Of a DNA stretch of 64,000 bases, positions 34,796 through 48,055 are shown piece after piece. The stretch covers positions 58,274,748-58,338,747 of the forward strand of contig CM038038.1 in assembly GCA_021397845.1 (NCBI GenBank), read 5' to 3'. Each line of letters opens with the position of its first letter. The stretch's first letter is position 1. The notes beneath the pieces are model-generated. The model ran no database searches. It was not told the origin of the DNA and saw nothing but the letters and a program-made list of their open reading frames with translations. The DNA comes from Areca catechu. Its lineage: Eukaryota; Streptophyta; Magnoliopsida; Arecales; Arecaceae. The position numbers and the translations under genes were made by a program.

Positions 34796-35040
34796 TATTA
34801 TTTTTTAAAAAAATAAAATAATTTTTTAAAATATAAAATCTATATAAGTTTTTTTTAAACCTGTATAATGAAATCATAACAAATATAAAATCATATTGCA
34901 TACATTCATCACATCCAAATTGAAAATCTAAATATAAAATTCATTACAATCCAATATAAGAAAGTTAATTACAATCCAAAGTTTAACAAAATAAAAAAAT
35001 ACATGAAATATAAGATATAAAATAAAAAAGCTAAGGTCAA
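34796..35040. other. AT-rich interval in CACTA A
   Basis: Runs of A/T with no ORF; probably 3' untranslated sequence of the Transposase_24 gene. The aligned stretch in CACTA B (59953-60219) is similar in character. Confidence 0.4.
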
Positions 35041-36475
35041 TGATCTGCAGGAGGAAGGACATCACCCTATCACGAGGATCTGATACTCCAAAAGCCTATA
35101 AGAAATATTTAAAATATTTAAGTTGCAAAACTATGTATGATAATATATTATATATATCATTGATTTAATATAAGAATATATATTTAATAATATATGTATT
35201 TACCTGATGTGGAAAAAATATCTGTACGATATATGTAAGCCACTCAATGTGCTCTCTCATGGTCTCCTTCGCTGGTCTATCGGTGGCATGGCTCTATCGC
35301 ATCTCCTCTATCTCCTCCTCAAATTTGTGAATACGTGCATCCTAAGCACCATCTATAGCATCATGAATATACCTACTCACCACAGATAACTGAGTGGGAT
35401 AACTCCAACTCCATAACCTCTCACTCGACTGAAGTGCTTTAATCTCATCAGCTCCATAAGCACCTCGATCTCGATGGACTATTCTACATATATGTCATGG
35501 ACTCATCGACAAGCTCGACAATAAGAGATATAGCTCTTTTCTGTATTAATTTAGAAAAAATAATTAAATCTTAATAACTAACAAAATCAAACTTAAATCA
35601 TTGCATTAAATAAATTATAATAAATAATTATATATAAATCTCATGATTCATCTTTGATAAAAATGCCATCACGATGAGTATGGTCATCCAATGAAACTCC
35701 ACCTCACTGGGTTCCTTCCCATACTCATCCATCTACAGGAAAAATTAAAATTTTAAGCAAATAATTCTAAAAAATTTGAAAAATGTTTAAGTATCACAAT
35801 ACATACATCGTCCATGATACATAATGTTAGTTTCATTAAAATCTATAAATATTTTAATGTAAAAAATATAAGTTTATAATTTAAAGTATATACGAACTCC
35901 TATCTGACTCACGCATAACTCTTGGATCCCGATGTATGAGAAACAAACAGAATACCAATATCAAAATATGTCTACAAAATCAAATAAATAACTTATTATA
36001 TCCTTAGAGTAAAGTATATATATAATGTACAATATAAATAAAATATTTTAATAAAGTTACTTAAAAGATTGAATTATAAGATACTTGTCTCCTCTCAAAG
36101 AACCAATGATGAACCAACTCCATCTATTGATGAGGGGGTACATCAAGAGGACAAACACCAACTACTTGCTCCTCGGTCATACTCGGCAACTTGTTAATAA
36201 AAAAATATAAAATATAACATAATATATCAACCATGCAAAATAAGAAATGTTTAGATTCAATATTTTACCTGTACAACTCGTAGAAGCTCAACTTTATACG
36301 TCGGAAGCATGTCATTCCATTTTGCATAACTTAATAGACAAAGCTGATGCCTCTGCGCAACTGTTCCTAAAAATGAAGTCAATAAGCTGGTGACTTTTTT
36401 AATTGGCTGCCCTAGCTTATTGCACTCAACCACTATCTTCTCACCCTTGCGCATCTGTCACATGTCTTATAATAT
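35040..36475 (-). pseudogene. CACTA A Transposase_24 remnant (second CACTA protein)
   Basis: Exon-by-exon similar to the clean copy in CACTA B. Best preserved is 36454-36275 (ECNKLGQPIKKVTSLLTSFL, QLCLLSYAKWNDMLPTYKVE). Further pieces are PPHQ.MELVHHWFFERR near 36110-36150 and the coiled-coil exon near 35220-35540. Stops and frame changes interrupt most exons. The family is known as plant transposase Ptta/En/Spm and is thought to bind the subterminal repeats. Confidence 0.7.
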
Positions 36476-36950
36476 TGTGGGCCTGCGTTTGGGTCTAACC
36501 CTCCCAAATCTGTCTATAAAAAATAGATATAAGTAAACTATAGTAAGAAGTGTAATAAAGTTTTATCAAACTAAATAATAAATAAATTATCCTAAATGTG
36601 TCGCTTGTCATCTGCTACATCAATGGGAAGATCATGCTGCCTCGAGGATGATGGACCTATAGTAGACTGCTGTGAAAAATGATTGGCTATAATATCTGGT
36701 ACTGAAGAAGGGGGTCTGTCATGAGCCTGCTGTGCCAAAGAAGTACTAGCCTCAACCTGCTGTGCTAAGAAAGAAGTACCGGGCTTTGTCTGTGAGTGCT
36801 AGAACTGCATACTATCAAATCATTGCGAGTGCAGTATAATGTCACCTATCATTTACATCAGAGTCAGAATCAGTAAACATAAATATTAATTTAACAGAAT
36901 AATTACTTAAATTATGTATATTATAAAAATTTAATACCAATAAGGATCAA
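36476..36950. other. Interval between the two CACTA A genes
   Basis: AT-rich with a less biased patch at 36600-36800 that could be further 5' exons of the Transposase_24 gene. I cannot assign them with confidence. Confidence 0.35.
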
Positions 36951-39705
36951 GTATTAGCATTTCTTTCAAATTCTGTCCTAATCAAGGATACTATAGCATG
37001 TACGTCATCAACTAATACAAAATTGAATGACATGGAATGCATATAAGTGTCATCATCTTCATAATCTTCTAGCTACTTTTCCATATCATGTAAGTCCTTA
37101 AGTTTTGTTTTAATAACAGTAGCCCAATCTTTATCTTTTGTATCTTGTACAAAAAATACTTGATGAGCTTGAGAAGAAAAAATGAATAGATCATCCTTCA
37201 ATAAGACATCGGTATGTATCAATCTTATAAAATTTATAAGTATAAATTTATTTGCATCTTATTTCAAATCTCTTGATGAGTTTATATCTACCCAATCATA
37301 TCTAAATAATATTACTTTAAAGATTTCAGAGTAATCTAACTCAAAAATATCTTTAAGTGCACCATAATAAGTTTTTTTATCTGCTTCCACCATAACACCA
37401 CTATTCTATGTTTTTCTAAATTTGTCATGATCTTTAGTATGGAATTTAAAATCATTAATTATGAAATTATTATATCTGTTGACAACTTTGTTAGGTCCTC
37501 GAGCCAGAGCTATTAATTTATCTGAATAATTTTTCTCCATCATCATTATTATCTAAAAAATAATAAAAAATGTTAACAATTTATTTTATGTTAAATCTAT
37601 CCATATTTTATTTATATACATGTCAAACTTGTTTTGAAAGCTATGCATGAAATAACTCGACTAACCATCGTTGCTCAATCCTTGGATTAGGTCAAGTGCT
37701 ATGATTAACTTATCATTGAGACATTAAAAATTTGTTGCATGAAATTTACATTGTTCATTTAGAACATTAAATAAGATATGAAATTTTAAACTTGAAATAC
37801 TTTAAATATACTAACCTACAATAGTCAGATATTATTTTACTATAAAATAATACATAATGATATACTTATGCCATTGATTTCTGATCCAATACAATACTTT
37901 CACTTTTTTTTCATTATTCTACTAGCAGTAAAAAATTTATATAATTCTCTATTGTCTACGAAAGTACTATGCCATTGAGGTATATTAAATACAGTTTTTA
38001 TACTTTGAAGATATCTTGAACAAAATATCAAACACTCTTTAGTAATATATCCTTCTATAATCGAATCCTCTGGATAGGCTCTATTTTGTATATAATCTTT
38101 CAGTCGCATAAGATACCTATAAGAATTAAAAATTTATTTACACATTATTGTGATGCTACTTTTATCAACAATATATAAAGATTAAAAATTAACAATAATA
38201 CCTCTCAATAGAATACATCCATCTATAGTGTATCGGTCTACCAAGCTTGATTTTCGAAGCTAAGTGAATAAGTAGATGTACCATAATAGTAAGAAATCCA
38301 GGAGAAAGAATCTTCTCCATCTAACAAAATGTAATCGTAACATCAGACTCCAATTGATCAAGCTCTCTATGATCAATAACTTTTGAACATAATACCTTAA
38401 AGAATGATGATAACCGAATTATAACTGCAAGAACTTGTTTAGGTATTGATGATCTTGAAGCTATTAGAAAGATATCTTGCATCGATATGTGCCATCATGA
38501 CTTTTGAGATTAGAAATTTTTCAGTCTTTAAGATGCACACACCTTGAAATGTTTGATGCATATCTATCAGATACTTTAATATTTTTCAATACTATCAGAA
38601 AATTATCTTTTTCTTGAGTAGACATTGTATAAAATGCAGGAGACAAATAAATTATATCATTAGCAAGCATTTTGGGATGAAGCTCTTATTGGATATCCAA
38701 TTCTTTTAAATCTAGTCGTGCCTTCATGTTATCTTTGGTCTTTCTATCAATATTCAACAATGTTCCAAGCAGATGATCATAAGCATTCTTCTTTATATGC
38801 ATAACATCAAGATTATGCCGAATAAGATTATATTTCTAATAAGATAAGTCAAAGAAGATACTTCTTTTCTTCCATAAATATTTGCTAAGCTGATGTGTAG
38901 ATGCTATCTATACATCTTCCTCATTTTTATTTTTAAAAAAATTATGAAGATCTTCAAATACCTGTGCATCAATAGTATTAGTATTCATTTCCTCTGATAA
39001 CCCTTCTTGATCATCCCTCCTTTTTTTTAGAAGACTTCGAGAATTTACCATATATGTAATTGATGGAATCCATTTATGTCCGAACATTAGTTCAAAAAGA
39101 TAGAATATGTGCATATTCCAATTCTATGGTACCATAGAACAAACCTTTCTGAAACCGAAATGGATGATTTACTTCTAATCATCGATAATGTCTCATATAA
39201 CAAATTTTTTTTCCATGTTTTAACCAAATTGAATGTATTGAATTTGCACAACAAGGATATGCAACCCATCCCTTTGTACTCAAACTAGATAAATTGGCAT
39301 ATACTAAAAAATTATTAATAGTCAATAACAAAGCTATCCATAGTTTAAATGTTTTACCATTGGAAACATCAATTGCATTGACACCCTTCTATAACTATTT
39401 CAGTTCCTCTATTAACAGTTATAAAAAAAAATCAATATCATTTCCTGGACCCTTATCACCTGGAATAATCATTGACAAGATAAGTAAGGATTATTTCATG
39501 TACATCCATGATGATAAATTATATGATATTAGAACAACTGGCCAAGTACTATATATAGAATTTATAGTTCAAAATGGATTGAAGCCATTTGAAGCTAAAC
39601 CGAACCTAACATTGCGAATATCAAAGGCAAAATCAGAATGCCTAGTATTAAATGCTTTCCATGCTAAACTATCTACTAAATATCTCAACATTCCATCCTT
39701 TGTAT
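36950..39705 (-). pseudogene. CACTA A tnp2 transposase, C-terminal two thirds
   Basis: Minus-strand reading from 39705: the transposase core (LAWKAFNTRHSDFAFDIRN, SMIIPGDKGPGNDIDFFL), then WYHRIGICTYSIFLN-like text near 39120. A DUF4218-type part lies at 38109-37900 (IIEGYITKECLIFCSRYLQS) and a DUF4216-type part at about 37490-37075 (RGPNKVVNRYNNFIINDF, YYGALKDIFELDYSE, DWVDINSSRDLK). In-frame stops are frequent. It is cut at 39705 by copia C; the N-terminal part is at 56273-57200. The gene product would cut the element at its ends. Confidence 0.82.
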
Positions 39706-40749
39706 TGTTGGAAATTGTGTCCCAAAGTCAATCGCCTGGGTTGTAGGCGGTTGAGCTAAGTATTGTACTTTTTCTTTGAATTAATAAAATATAATTTTGG
39801 CAGCTCATCACATACTAAATTTCCCTGAAATGAACTCTTTCCATGTGATGAAGTCCTTAGGACTACACTGACTTTGATACAGAGAGGATGTATCGAGTGG
39901 TCCTTAAACCCTGTTCACAACCAAAGGATATATTGTACTGGACGGCAATATATCAAGTATAGGTTGTTGTAGTTCACATCGTTTGGTTGTCCTCTTGACC
40001 AAATGAGTGTGGTAACACTGATGTGATCTACAAGTGGGATATATGATATCTTATTGAACGTGACTCTGTGCAGCCCCTTTCTGCCAAAGGGATACTCACG
40101 ATTGGATATGGGCATATGTGTCCCTCTGACCTGAGGTCATCACGGTAGCTTGCAAGCAACTCCCTATGCTTTGGTGCAGGACTACCCGGATTTTTAATCC
40201 GGTGACGGAAGGTTTCTGGGTACAGGCAAGTACTTGTGGAGCAGTGATGGACCAAGATGGAATTGACCTGTCCAAACAGTTTTGATTGAATGTCTCGTAG
40301 TATCTCAATTTAGGAAATCCTCGGTCGAGGTAGTCCTAGTGAAGAGTTACTGGGCTTGCAAGGTTGAGACACATAGTCGACTGACTCAGTCTGGGTTGGC
40401 AGCCCAATCTCAGTCATCCTGAGCATTAGAGGTCAAAGGGATAAATTATACGGTAACCATATGCCAGAGGTTCGATAGTTTGCTCCCGCATCTTCGACCT
40501 ATCCGGATGCCGGGACCCATTGCTAGATGGTTTCTTGTGCTGGTACTAGAATTGTTCTAGTGCTACCGTTTATGTTCGAACCTATGAGGTCACACGCCAC
40601 AGAGGATTACTCTCTGATCCGGATACCGATTACGATTAAGAATCGTCTCGGTTTTATGGTCACGATATTTTTTGAGCACTTTTTTTCTCGTCTTGCCCTT
40701 GTCTGTGTCAACCGAAAATTGTTCCCGGTTGACCAGGACTACGCCAGGT

Positions 40750-40930
40750 TTTTCCTGAATCAGTTTTAAACTGATTCAGAGTTCGTTTTGGCCTTAAATT
40801 GGTTGTGAACCAATTTTAATCCCTTGAACCAGATTCAATTGGATTGAACCGCTCTTAATTGGATTAGGAATCCATGAACCGAGGGATTGCTTGGACCGGT
40901 TTTGAACCGGTGTTCTTTTTGGTTTCAGTG
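40750..40930. repeat. Cluster of short inverted repeats in copia C U3
   Basis: Three hairpin-type motifs in a row: CTGAATCAGTTTT with AAACTGATTCAG, AAATTGGTT with AACCAATTT (3-base loop), and GACCGGTTTTGAACCGGTG. They lie about 190-370 bp upstream of the TATA box and recur at 54990-55150 in the 3' LTR, and in changed form in copia E (about 6330-6400). Confidence 0.75.
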
Positions 40931-41114
40931 TGACCGTTTTACACGGTCTTTCGCTGGAAAGAACACAAGAGGTCGAACAACCAAACGTCACTGTTTCTTC
41001 CTCTCCCACCACCCGCTGCATTTTCTCCTGTTTATTGTTGATTAAATGAGAGAATGGCATCTCTTTGATCGGACTCTTCACCTTCCTGGCCTCTGCATCT
41101 TCCCCTACTATCCT

Positions 41115-41122
41115 TATAAATT
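41115..41122 (+). promoter_or_regulatory. TATA box of copia C 5' LTR
   Basis: TATAAATT, conserved at 55353-55360 in the 3' LTR and at 6087-6095 (minus) in copia E. It would place the RNA start near 41145, making U3 about 1.4 kb. Confidence 0.55.
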
Positions 41123-42035
41123 AAGCAGCCCCTGTTTCTGCCACAGAGAGACACCGAGTAACAGCAAGCAACAAAAAATTTTGGGTACTGTTCTTTGAGA
41201 GGCTGATTTGAGCTTGATCCTTTCAATCCACTGGGTGCTTGTAGGGCTGGGTTTTGGAGTGTTTTATGGAGAGAAAGAAGAGCTAATCTCTTGTTCATTG
41301 TTGTGCTCAAATCAAGGACTGCAGCAAAGTTCTGTTGCTGCTATCAACCATGACTAACCTCCCTTCCAGTGGCTAGCACCGCACGAGAAGGAGGATCCGA
41401 GAGCCCCGGGTGTGTCTCCCCTCTAGTGGGAGTATCATTCTACTCCTGGGAGCTAGAGAGACGAGCCCAGTTTGCTGCAGCTGCTCCCAAACGAAGGAAA
41501 CTTGCTGCTATTTTTTCTGCAACAGAGTTTCTGGTAGCAGCTTTTGGGTGAATTTGTACACCCTTTATATTGTGTTTTCCTCGTAGATTTCAGTGGAAGA
41601 TTGAAGAACATTCGATCACCTTGCTGCTGCTTCGATTCGGGAGCAAACGGAGGTCTGGAAGGTGGTGTTCCGATGCCGTTTTTCAAGCTCACAATAGAGT
41701 GTTCAAACGTCCCAAGGAAGAAGACAACTGGAATAGATTTATCCCTGCTATTCCAACCTATTCCATGTTTATTCCAGAGTTATTCCAGCTGGAATAAAGG
41801 TATGGAATAATTATTTTTTAATCATGCATAAATAGATCTTTCTATTTATTTTTTTGCAAATATTTTTATATCATGATACATGCCTACATGCAACATGATT
41901 AGATTAGTTTCTGAGCGGAGCAGATTTCTGCTGCACGGATTTTTAAAAATTATTTTTAAAATCCTTTCTGCTCCTGCAGTTGTTTGCATGCCTAGTGTAG
42001 GATCATGTCAAACCACCTGCATCATTTTCTTTCAG

Positions 42036-42047
42036 TGGTATCAGAGC
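42036..42047 (+). promoter_or_regulatory. Copia C primer binding site (initiator tRNA-Met)
   Basis: TGGTATCAGAGC one base after the 5' LTR, a 12-base match to the initiator tRNA-Met complement. This is a binding site, not a tRNA gene. Confidence 0.93.
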
Positions 42048-43556
42048 AGGTTGCATGTGTAACCTATTCCTATATGCATGTTTTTAGATTAAAATTGGTT
42101 TAATCTAATAATGTATCCAGATTTCATTTTGGAACCTAGTTGAGACCTTCACCATGACCGTGTGTCTTTGACATGATGCGGATCATCTGTGTTGGCCTCT
42201 TCAGAAGGATCCTTAAAGAATTTTTAAAATTAAAAATATTTTAATTTGATGATACATGTTATTGGGCATGTTTTATATGGATATAAAATATTTGTAAAAT
42301 ATCTTGATGCATGATTTGTTATGTAAAAATGTTTTACATTGTGACTTAATTAAAAAATATTTTAATTAAGTGTTTGGCTTATTAAAAAAATTTTTAGGTT
42401 TATGAAATCTAATACAATTTGCATAAGCCATTTTGGGTTTAAATTGGGTTAGCTGACTAGTTGGGTTCATCACTATGTTAGACCTAAGTTTAGTTGAACC
42501 GGATTACAAGAAGATTAAACAAAAGTTGTTTAAGGCCCTTCTTTAGAACTATCTAATAGTTAGATTAGTTGATCCGTTCATCTAAAATGGATCCAATTAG
42601 TGGCTCAGTAGACGCCCGAGTCTTTAGGCTAGTCTGATCGAATCTGGTAAACCGACTGATGTCGAGGTAGGTTTGGCATTGTGATCATGGTTGTATGAGG
42701 CTACCTCTTTCCTGGCCAACTTGGTTGGTGTCTAGGAAAGATGGTTAATGGCGGATACTCACCCATGATCTCACCTACCTGGCTAGTCGAGTCGACCAGA
42801 ACTGATTGGAAAAGCTCAATGACTCGAGTTAACCCATGTCACCCAGGTTGATCGGTCTGACTGATCTATAGGTGCCTATGGATCATTTGTTGATTTATTT
42901 CAACCCTCCTAGAATCTGATTGATTCAGTGGGAGGATGATCCATATTCTAGTCTTTTCTTCTATCATAATTTAAAAATCCTCTAAAATTATTATGTCCTT
43001 AAAAAGACTAATTCAAAGAATTGACAGTGTCTTAGCCTCCCATTAAGTTGGATAGAAATGTGTCCACTAGCTTGGTGTGCATCGACAGTTCCAAAGAACG
43101 GGTGTACATCCGACGACTGGAATTTCTATCTGATCGATGATGGTTCAGTGCAACCTCCTTAACGGGACCAGGTGGGCTGGCCAAAGTCGGGCTTGGTCTT
43201 TAGTTAGATGGAAGCATTGGATTTGTCATTTTAATAGTTGGACCTAACCAGAGACCCGCAATAGGAGGCCCCAAGGCCGGTTGGGGTGTTCTCTGGGACA
43301 AAATGAAATACTGAAAATTGTTTAGGGAAACAATTGGTTTACGAACCTACCTTTAGGCTCGTATGGGTGAGCCGGCCAAAGTCGTGCTCATGCGTGGCCT
43401 ATTGGATTTCAGTACCCACTTGAAAAAGTGTTCTCACAGATTGGAGTTAGAGACTACCAATCTGAAAAATTAGTGGGAGAAACCTTTAGACTAAAGTCCA
43501 AGTCTTTTGGTTAAATTATTAATTCATACACTAATTTGGTCTTATTTTCTTTTCGG
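42048..43556 (+). other. Copia C leader
   Basis: About 1.5 kb of untranslated sequence with homology to the copia D leader but no ORF of note. Phrases such as GGCCAAAGTCG recur (43175, 43375), and variants of the gag-proximal part also recur, hinting at old internal duplication. Packaging signals would be expected here. Confidence 0.6.
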
Positions 43557-44843
43557 ATGTCTTCCAATTTATCGCTCCGGTCACTTCTCGATAACGAGAA
43601 GTTAAAGGGTCATAACTTCGATAGTTGGTATCGAAGATTGAGAATCATTCTGGAGCATGAACGGATCCTCTATGTGATAATGGATCCGGCACCTGAAATC
43701 CCTCCTGCTAATGCACGAAGTGCGGTCAGAGATGCTTATCTGAAGTGGGTCTCTGATCGGACTACTGTTCGGTGCATTATGTTAGCAGCGATGAATGATG
43801 AGTTCAGTCGCAAATTCGAGTAGGCCCAACCTGATGAAATCCTTCAAAAGTTGAAGGAATCCTTCGGTACCCCGGATGATGTAGAACGGTACAAAATGTC
43901 TTGTACCATCTACAATTCCAAGATGCTGAATGGCGGTTCAGTCACTGATCATGTATTGTACATGATCAAGCTGATTGAAAAGTTGGGCAAACTCGGATGC
44001 CCCTTGCATGAGCAGCTCGGCAAGGATGCGATCCTGAATTCTCTTCCCTCCTCCTATCTTGATTTTCTCGATCATTATAGAATGAACAAGCCTGCAGTCA
44101 ACTACCATGGTCTGTTAGGGTTGCTGCAGACTTTCGAGAAAGACCAACAACTAAATAAGGGGGTGGTGAATTTAGTGGGAGGTAGTAGAGGTCGTCATCC
44201 CTTTAAGAAAGGGAAGAAGAAAATAAATAAAAAGGGAAAGAAGGTGCAGAATGCTCCTGGCCCTAGTCAGACCAGGAAGTATAAGGCTGATCAGTCTTCT
44301 GCAGAGTGTTTCTACTGCAAGAAGAAGGGACACTGGAAGAGGAACTGTCCTCTTTATATTGCGTCCCTTGATCCGAACAGGCTGAGAAAGCAGAAGTCTG
44401 CTGAACAAGGTATTTATATGATAAAACCTTGTAATTACTCTATTGTTGATACTGCTAACTGGGTATTAGATACTGGTAGTCCAATTCACATTTGTAACTC
44501 GTTACAGGGACTTCTAGTTAGCAGAAGATTTGAAGATGGAGAACAGTTTCTGAGTGTCGGGAATGGAAATCGTGTTCCAGTACTGGCGATCGGAGTCCTG
44601 CATCTTGTCTTTGAGTCTTGTACTGTCGAACTAGTTGACTGTCACTATTGTCCTAGTTTCATTATGAGCATAATCTTTGTAGGCCTTTTGGCCAATTATG
44701 GTTTTGAACAATCAATAAAAGGAGATTTTTACAATGTTATTTTGAATAACTCTGTGATAATGAAAGCTAGATTAAATAATGGCATATATATATTATCAAG
44801 GCTTGTTAGTATAATGACACTTCTAGCAAACGCCCAAGATTAG
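43557..44843 (+). pseudogene. Copia C gag and protease, with one early stop
   Basis: From ATG 43557 (MSSNLSLRSLLDNEKLKGHN) the frame gives a copia gag (FDSWYRRLRIILEHERILY). It hits TAG at 43821-43823, then continues in the same frame (EILQKLKESFGTPDDVERYK) through a basic region to a CCHC knuckle (CFYCKKKGHWKRNCP, about 44308). Protease follows, with the WVLDTGSPIHICN active site near 44460. The frame ends at TAG 44841-44843 after a frameshift near 44815; the integrase continues in another frame. gag forms the particle; protease cuts the polyprotein. Confidence 0.85.
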
Positions 44844-44857
44844 ATAATGTCAACGAT

Positions 44858-45939
44858 TTGTATCTTTGGCACTGTAGGCTGGGTCATATTAACCAAAATA
44901 GGATAAACAAGATGCGAGGAGATGGACTCCTCGAGGTCAGTGATTCTGAATCACTGCCCACTTGTGAATCCTGTTTACTTGGTAAAATGACCAAGTCACC
45001 TTTTACTGGAAAAGGTGAACAAGCTACAGAACTTCTAAGTCTAATACATATTGATGTATGTGGACCGATGAGAGTTAGTGCCAGAGGAGGATACAAATAT
45101 TTCATTACTTTTACAGACGACTTTTCAAGGTTCGGTTATGTCTTTTTAATGAGACATAAGTCTGAGTCGTTTGAAATATTCAAACGATACCGTAATGAAG
45201 TAGAAAAGCAAACTGGAAAAAGTATTAAAACCCTTCGATCTGATCGAGGTGATGAATACTTATCTGGTGCATTTTTGACATATCTTGAGGTGAATGGAAT
45301 TCTCTCTCAGTGGACTCCTCCAGGAACACCATAGTTGAATGGTGTGTCCGAAAGGAGGAATCGAACCTTGTTGGACATGGTTCGATCCATGATGGGCTTT
45401 GCAACTCTACCGCTATTATTTTGGGGATATGCACTTCAGACAGCCTATTACTTATTAAATGATATTCCAAGTAAGTCTGTTGTCTCCACTCCATATGAGA
45501 TGTGGACTGGACGTAAACCTTCAATCTCACACCTTCGGGTCTGGGGTTGTCCGGCTTACGTAAAGCATTTAGACTCAGACAAACTTGGTCCAAGGTCTGA
45601 TCGGTGTTTATTCATTGGTTATCCTAAGGAAACCAAAGGGTATTTCTTCTATTTGGAGAATGAACAAAAGGTGTTCGTTGCTCTTAGAGCTATCTTTTTG
45701 GAAAAGGAGTTCCTTGGAGAAGGAACTATAGCCTCTAAGATTGAACTTGATGAAGTTCAGCCAATAGAAGAAGATGCACACTCTAAGGACATCGTAGAAC
45801 CGGTTGTGATTGAATCACACCTAGAACCCATTAGGAGATCTGGTAGAATACCGCGTCAGCCGGACAGATACTACGGTTTCTTGATCCGGGATGGCTATCC
45901 CATTGAGCTCGATAAAAACAATGAGGATCCGATCACCTA
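44858..45939 (+). pseudogene. Copia C integrase
   Basis: Begins with the zinc-binding H..H..C..C part (WHCRLGHINQNRINKM, CESCLLGKMTKSPFTG). The core follows with LIHIDVCGPM and LRSDRGDEYL acidic residues, and NGVSERRNRTLLDMV carrying the glutamate. An in-frame TAG lies at 45332-45334, where the family usually has glutamine. The C-terminal part (HLRVWGCPAYVKHLDSDKLG, RCLFIGYPKETKGY) runs to 45939, where F2 is inserted. The frame resumes at 52370. Confidence 0.87.
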
Positions 45940-47388
45940 TGATGGGGGACTAATATGCATGCAATTTTTTTTGTAAGTTTTATATATGGGGTTGAGTGAT
46001 TAATTTCCAAATTTTAGATTAAAATAAGTTGTAGGGAATTTTATATGAATTTTAGAAGATCAGCATGCAGATTAGGACCTAGAAAAGTAGAAAAGAAGGA
46101 TCGCCGGGACTGAGAAGCCTCGGTTATGGCAAGTTCTCCTACAATAAAACTACTGGAGGTAGAGAGGGTGTACCAGACAATGTCTGTGAAGATTGCAGCA
46201 AGGGGTCTCTCGTTCCTCGATGGATGCGGCCTGGAAAATTGAGCCAAAGACCCGCGGATACCCGGCTTTCTGCTCGGTGATCCGATTGAGGCTTGGCTGG
46301 AGTCGTTGGATTCGTAGGAACTCGGGGACCTGCAAATGACCTGTCAGGGGTTAGAAAACTCATAAAGGAACAAGAAAATAAAGGGAAAACAGCAAGGGAA
46401 GGCTTCTTTTGGAGTGGGCATCCAGGGATCTGAGAGGCTTGTTGGCAGCAGGAAGATGATTGCAGCACTAGGAAGAAAAACTCTCACAAATCGCTTTATG
46501 CATACAGCAGGGTATCATACAACTCAATAGAAGAACTCAAGGTTTTAATTCATATCAAAAATTGTTTCATACAAGAGGCTAGGGTCCCTTAAATAGACCC
46601 TTAACCTTGGGCTCCAAGTAAGGGCACATAAGTCTTTACATAAGAATCCCTTTCCCTCTCAAACCCTAGCTAGAAAATAAGGAAACATTAGGTAGAAAAA
46701 TCCCTAAAAATTCTTTTGACTTGGCCAACACTCGAAGGATGCCTAGGGGGGCGTGTTGGGCTTTTAGGAGCAGCAAGAGACCGGCCCAAAGGAGCTCGGG
46801 CGCATGGGTTTGGGCCTCTGGAAGCTGGGGTGGCCTGGTAGCCATGTAGCAGGAATATTCCCTGGTATCTTGCTTCTTAGGGGCTTGGGCTTGGCACCTT
46901 GGCTTGATTTCATTGGGCTAGGATGCAGATGGACCTCTGGAATCATGGATGCCCTGGTCTATGAATATACTTTGGCATCTGGAAGGAAATTTGGGCATCT
47001 GGAGGGCATCTGCAAGGAATCAGGGTTTTCTGAATTTTCCTCCTGGGGTCTTCAAATCTTCAAGCTGGGTTGGACTTGGGCTCAACTTCCATGTCTTTAA
47101 TCAGGTTGGACTTGGTCTTCACTTGTATGATGTGGTCTTGAGTCTTCAATATGGTTGAAAAGGACTCAAAAAAATAAAATTAGCTCAACATGAGCTGACT
47201 AACACTAGACTGAACTAGCTTAACATAAGCTGACTAGTACAGAACTGAAACTCAAAAGACTCAAATAATAACTAAAATAGACTCAGATGGGCTAAGCCCT
47301 TATTACAGATGGACTCATAAATTATTGATCAATTCATAGAGGGTTGAAAAGCCTCTGTCTTATTCTGGTGCCTCCGGTGTCCCCACCA
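45940..47388 (-). repeat. F2 3' LTR
   Basis: Plus strand TGATGGGGGACTAATATGC to GTGTCCCCACCA, homologous along its length to the F1 LTRs. Confidence 0.9.
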
Positions 47389-47860
47389 ATTCTCCCGGGA
47401 TGGGAGGAACTCGACACTGTCGAGTGAAGATCAAGCTGGCTCACATATCTCTCGAGGAGGTCTGGATTGAGGTGCTGCAAGTCCTCTCGAGAAATCCATG
47501 AATCGTCCGACTCTGGCCGGCCTTGCCATCGGACCAAGAAACGTTGATAACCGCGACCCCGGGTCATAATGGCTTGATCGTCCAGGATACGCTCGATCCA
47601 TTCTCCTCTCTCAGGCCAAATTTATTAGTGGACACTCTAGGTTAGGGTCACTCACAATGAAAAGGAATAGGTTCAAAGGCCTCACTAGGTATCGCTGCCG
47701 GTTTCCTATACTCAACCAGGTCTATAATATTGAAGGTAGAACTAATGCCCAAATCCGAAGGCAAGTCTAACACCTAGGCATTTGATCCAACCTTCTCTAT
47801 CACTTTAAAAGGTCCGGCTCTGTGAGCATGAAGCTTCTTTTAGGCCTAAGCCTAACCAAG
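47334..47860 (-). pseudogene. F2 integrase C-terminus and chromodomain
   Basis: The chromodomain frame is open from about 47600 to its stop at 47334: TRGRGYQRFLVRWQGRPESD, DSWISREDLQHLNPDLLERY. It runs about 55 bp into the 3' LTR before stopping. Upstream (about 47690-47860), the GPF motif and the STFN..DLVEY stretch are recognisable with breaks. The aromatic and acidic pattern of a chromodomain is well kept here, better than in F1 where the frame ends earlier. Confidence 0.82.
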
Positions 47861-48055
47861 ATAGAATCCACTACATCAAATTCTTTGATCCATCTTCAGG
47901 AATTAGCCAGTTTGTTTAAAATTAGTGTAGGTGGTGAACATGCTGGGCACATGTAGACTCCTAACAAATGATTCAAAGGACTCATACTAACACCTAACAG
48001 ACTTGACTATGCATTCCTATAGAAGGAAATCTTATTGAACTCTTTTGATCTAAAC
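47861..48055. other. F2 gap between long ORF and integrase tail
   Basis: No gene. The aligned stretch of F1 (about 25071-25197) occupies the same place. In a complete chromovirus, protease, RT, RNase H and the integrase core would lie here; their loss at the same point in both copies marks an inherited deletion. Confidence 0.6.

Larger units (their letters stand above)
39706..42034 (+). repeat. Copia C 5' LTR
   Basis: TGTTGGAAATTGTGTCCC...CATTTTCTTTCA. Compared by eye with the 3' LTR it differs at a few percent of sites. It contains a cluster of inverted repeats at about 40750-40930 and a TATA box at 41115. Small frames on either strand here are not genes. Confidence 0.93.

Noticed and set aside
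39294..39746. 150-codon plus-strand ORF across the CACTA A/copia C junction
   Set aside because: The minus strand of the same bases encodes clearly recognisable tnp2 transposase, and the ORF ends in the copia LTR.
40028..41310. Several 70-95 codon frames in the copia C LTRs (also 54266-55548)
   Set aside because: They lie wholly in LTR sequence, have no family signature and repeat only because the LTR repeats.
42036..42047. tRNA-Met-like sequence
   Set aside because: Only the 12-base primer binding site is present at this and the other sites (27979-27990, 50904-50915); there is no tRNA fold.
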